Shown here piece after piece: positions 63,318 through 64,000 of a stretch of 64,000 nt of DNA. Under the pieces are notes generated by a model that ran no database searches, had not been told where the DNA came from, and saw only the letters and a program-made list of their open reading frames with translations. The stretch is from Pseudomonadota bacterium (lineage in GTDB: Bacteria > Myxococcota_A > UBA796 > UBA9615): NCBI GenBank assembly GCA_024229515.1, contig JAAESI010000139.1, positions 1 to 64,000 on the forward strand, written 5' to 3'. Position 1 is the stretch's first letter. Every line of letters begins with the position of its first letter. The position numbers were made by a program, and so were the translations under genes.

Positions 63318-64000
63318 TTAGGCGACGGCGGAGCGGCGACGGCGGAAGACGCCGGCGCCGACGAGGAGCAGGGCGCCCAGGCCGAGGCCTCGGGAGGAGC
63401 CGGTCCCCAGGTCGCAGGAGCCGCAGCCGAAGGGGTCCACGGGGCGGCGCGGCTCCTCTTCTTCGACCTCGCTGACCGGCGCGGTCCAGGGGTCCTGGTC
63501 GACGGGCGGGGTGATCTCGATGGTGCCCTGGGCGAAGCCGATGTTGTTGTCCTCGTCGTCCTCGTCGACGTCGCCGGTGGGATCGAAGACCCAACCGACG
63601 TACCAGGTGCCGGCTTCGAGGCCCGGCGGGAGCGGCTGGGTTCCGCCGAAGGGGGAGGAGCTGAGGGCGGGTAGCCCCTGCTCGGCCCAGAAGGAGGCGA
63701 GCAGGACGTCGTCGCCGTCGATGACCCCGTCGCGGGTCAGGACGATGTCGATGCGGAAGGGCGGTGCGTCGGTGTGGCCGAGGTTGTTGATGGTGGCGGA
63801 CAGCTCCACGGCGCCGTCCCACGACAGCTGGGTGTAGCCGCCGCCGTCGGCGAGGTCCGCGGGGGCCCCGGGGGCCGGGTCATCGGGGTCGGTCGGGTCA
63901 TCGGGGTCGGTCGGGTCGGTGGGGGCGCCGGCGTCGATGTCCTCGCGGATCCAGGCGGAGAGGTCCTGCAAGCGGTTCGGGTTGATGCGCGGGCCGCCGT
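63318..64000 (-). CDS. Exported protein with CARDB-like domain and MYXO-CTERM tail (5' end beyond window)
   Basis: The C-terminal 228 residues or so are present. RLQDLSAWIREDIDAG precedes a Pro/Thr/Asp linker (PTDPTDPDDPTDPDDP), then a CARDB-type beta-sandwich (AVELSATINNLGHTDAPPFR, LEAGTWYVGWVFDPTGDVDE, DEDNNIGFAQG). The tail DPFGCGSCDLGTGSSRG, a hydrophobic stretch and FRRRRSAVA is a clear MYXO-CTERM signal. The opening AWI region resembles the final helix of a trypsin-like domain, so a protease is possible. The start lies past 64000. Frame intact as far as seen. Confidence 0.8.
   Translation of the reverse strand, partial: GGPRINPNRLQDLSAWIREDIDAGAPTDPTDPDDPTDPDDPAPGAPADLADGGGYTQLSWDGAVELSATINNLGHTDAPPFRIDIVLTRDGVIDGDDVLLASFWAEQGLPALSSSPFGGTQPLPPGLEAGTWYVGWVFDPTGDVDEDDEDNNIGFAQGTIEITPPVDQDPWTAPVSEVEEEEPRRPVDPFGCGSCDLGTGSSRGLGLGALLLVGAGVFRRRRSAVA

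Overview
The window is high-GC DNA from a predatory-type or soil-type delta-lineage bacterium, most likely Myxococcota. The evidence is: C-terminal MYXO-CTERM-like sorting tails (Cys-rich patch, hydrophobic stretch, Arg cluster) on at least three proteins; many lipoproteins; FG-GAP/VCBS, thrombospondin type 3, MopE-like Cys/Asp and pre-peptidase C-terminal (PPC) repeats; and a Ser/Thr kinase fused to a formylglycine-generating-enzyme (FGE) domain. No rRNA, tRNA, CRISPR array, phage or intact insertion sequence was recognised.

Layout. 0.1-10.5 kb: tgt; a small EF-hand secreted protein; a kinase/FGE gene with a small membrane gene; a translationally coupled DUF2868 membrane protein and DUF3482 GTPase pair; and a spermidine-synthase-like multi-pass membrane protein. 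10.5-14.7 kb: a wrecked type II/IV secretion ATPase gene fused to a lipoprotein, a frameshifted DUF4240 gene, a coiled-coil lipoprotein and a UspA-like gene. 14.7-16.6 kb: dapD and gpsA. 16.6-25.4 kb: a poly-Asp lipoprotein, then alpha-2-macroglobulin and PBP1C in a coupled operon. 25.4-33.8 kb: a frameshifted trypsin-like MYXO-CTERM protease; a coupled operon of a Tat-exported subunit, a GMC oxidoreductase and a lipoprotein; a 2-oxoglutarate oxygenase; a broken poly-Asp lipoprotein with a G10 tract; and an AAA+ ATPase. 33.9-46.2 kb: an FG-GAP/UnbV lipoprotein, an RRM glycine-rich RNA-binding protein, a DUF2079 membrane protein, an alpha/beta-hydrolase lipoprotein, an M48 protease, a FAD oxidoreductase and a ferritin-like di-iron protein. 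46.2-64 kb: mostly secreted or surface genes, many disrupted, plus a C45 acyltransferase-type hydrolase, a GH5 glycosidase and a methyltransferase.

Two cross-cutting patterns stand out. First, a TAnnnT box (TATAAT, TACACT, TACCCT, TACAAT and similar) lies either 6-8 nt before the start codon, implying a leaderless mRNA, or 17-23 nt before a start codon that has a Shine-Dalgarno sequence. The two distances form separate classes. Second, frameshifts, in-frame stops and deletion joints are concentrated in secreted and accessory genes, whereas the conserved cytoplasmic and cell-envelope genes read through cleanly.

How the genes may cooperate: A2M and PBP1C form a known envelope defence-and-repair pair. 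The Tat subunit and GMC enzyme would form a periplasmic dehydrogenase. The lipoproteins and MYXO-CTERM proteins would supply the surface repertoire. Poly-Asp linkers next to the membrane anchor recur in several of these surface proteins.
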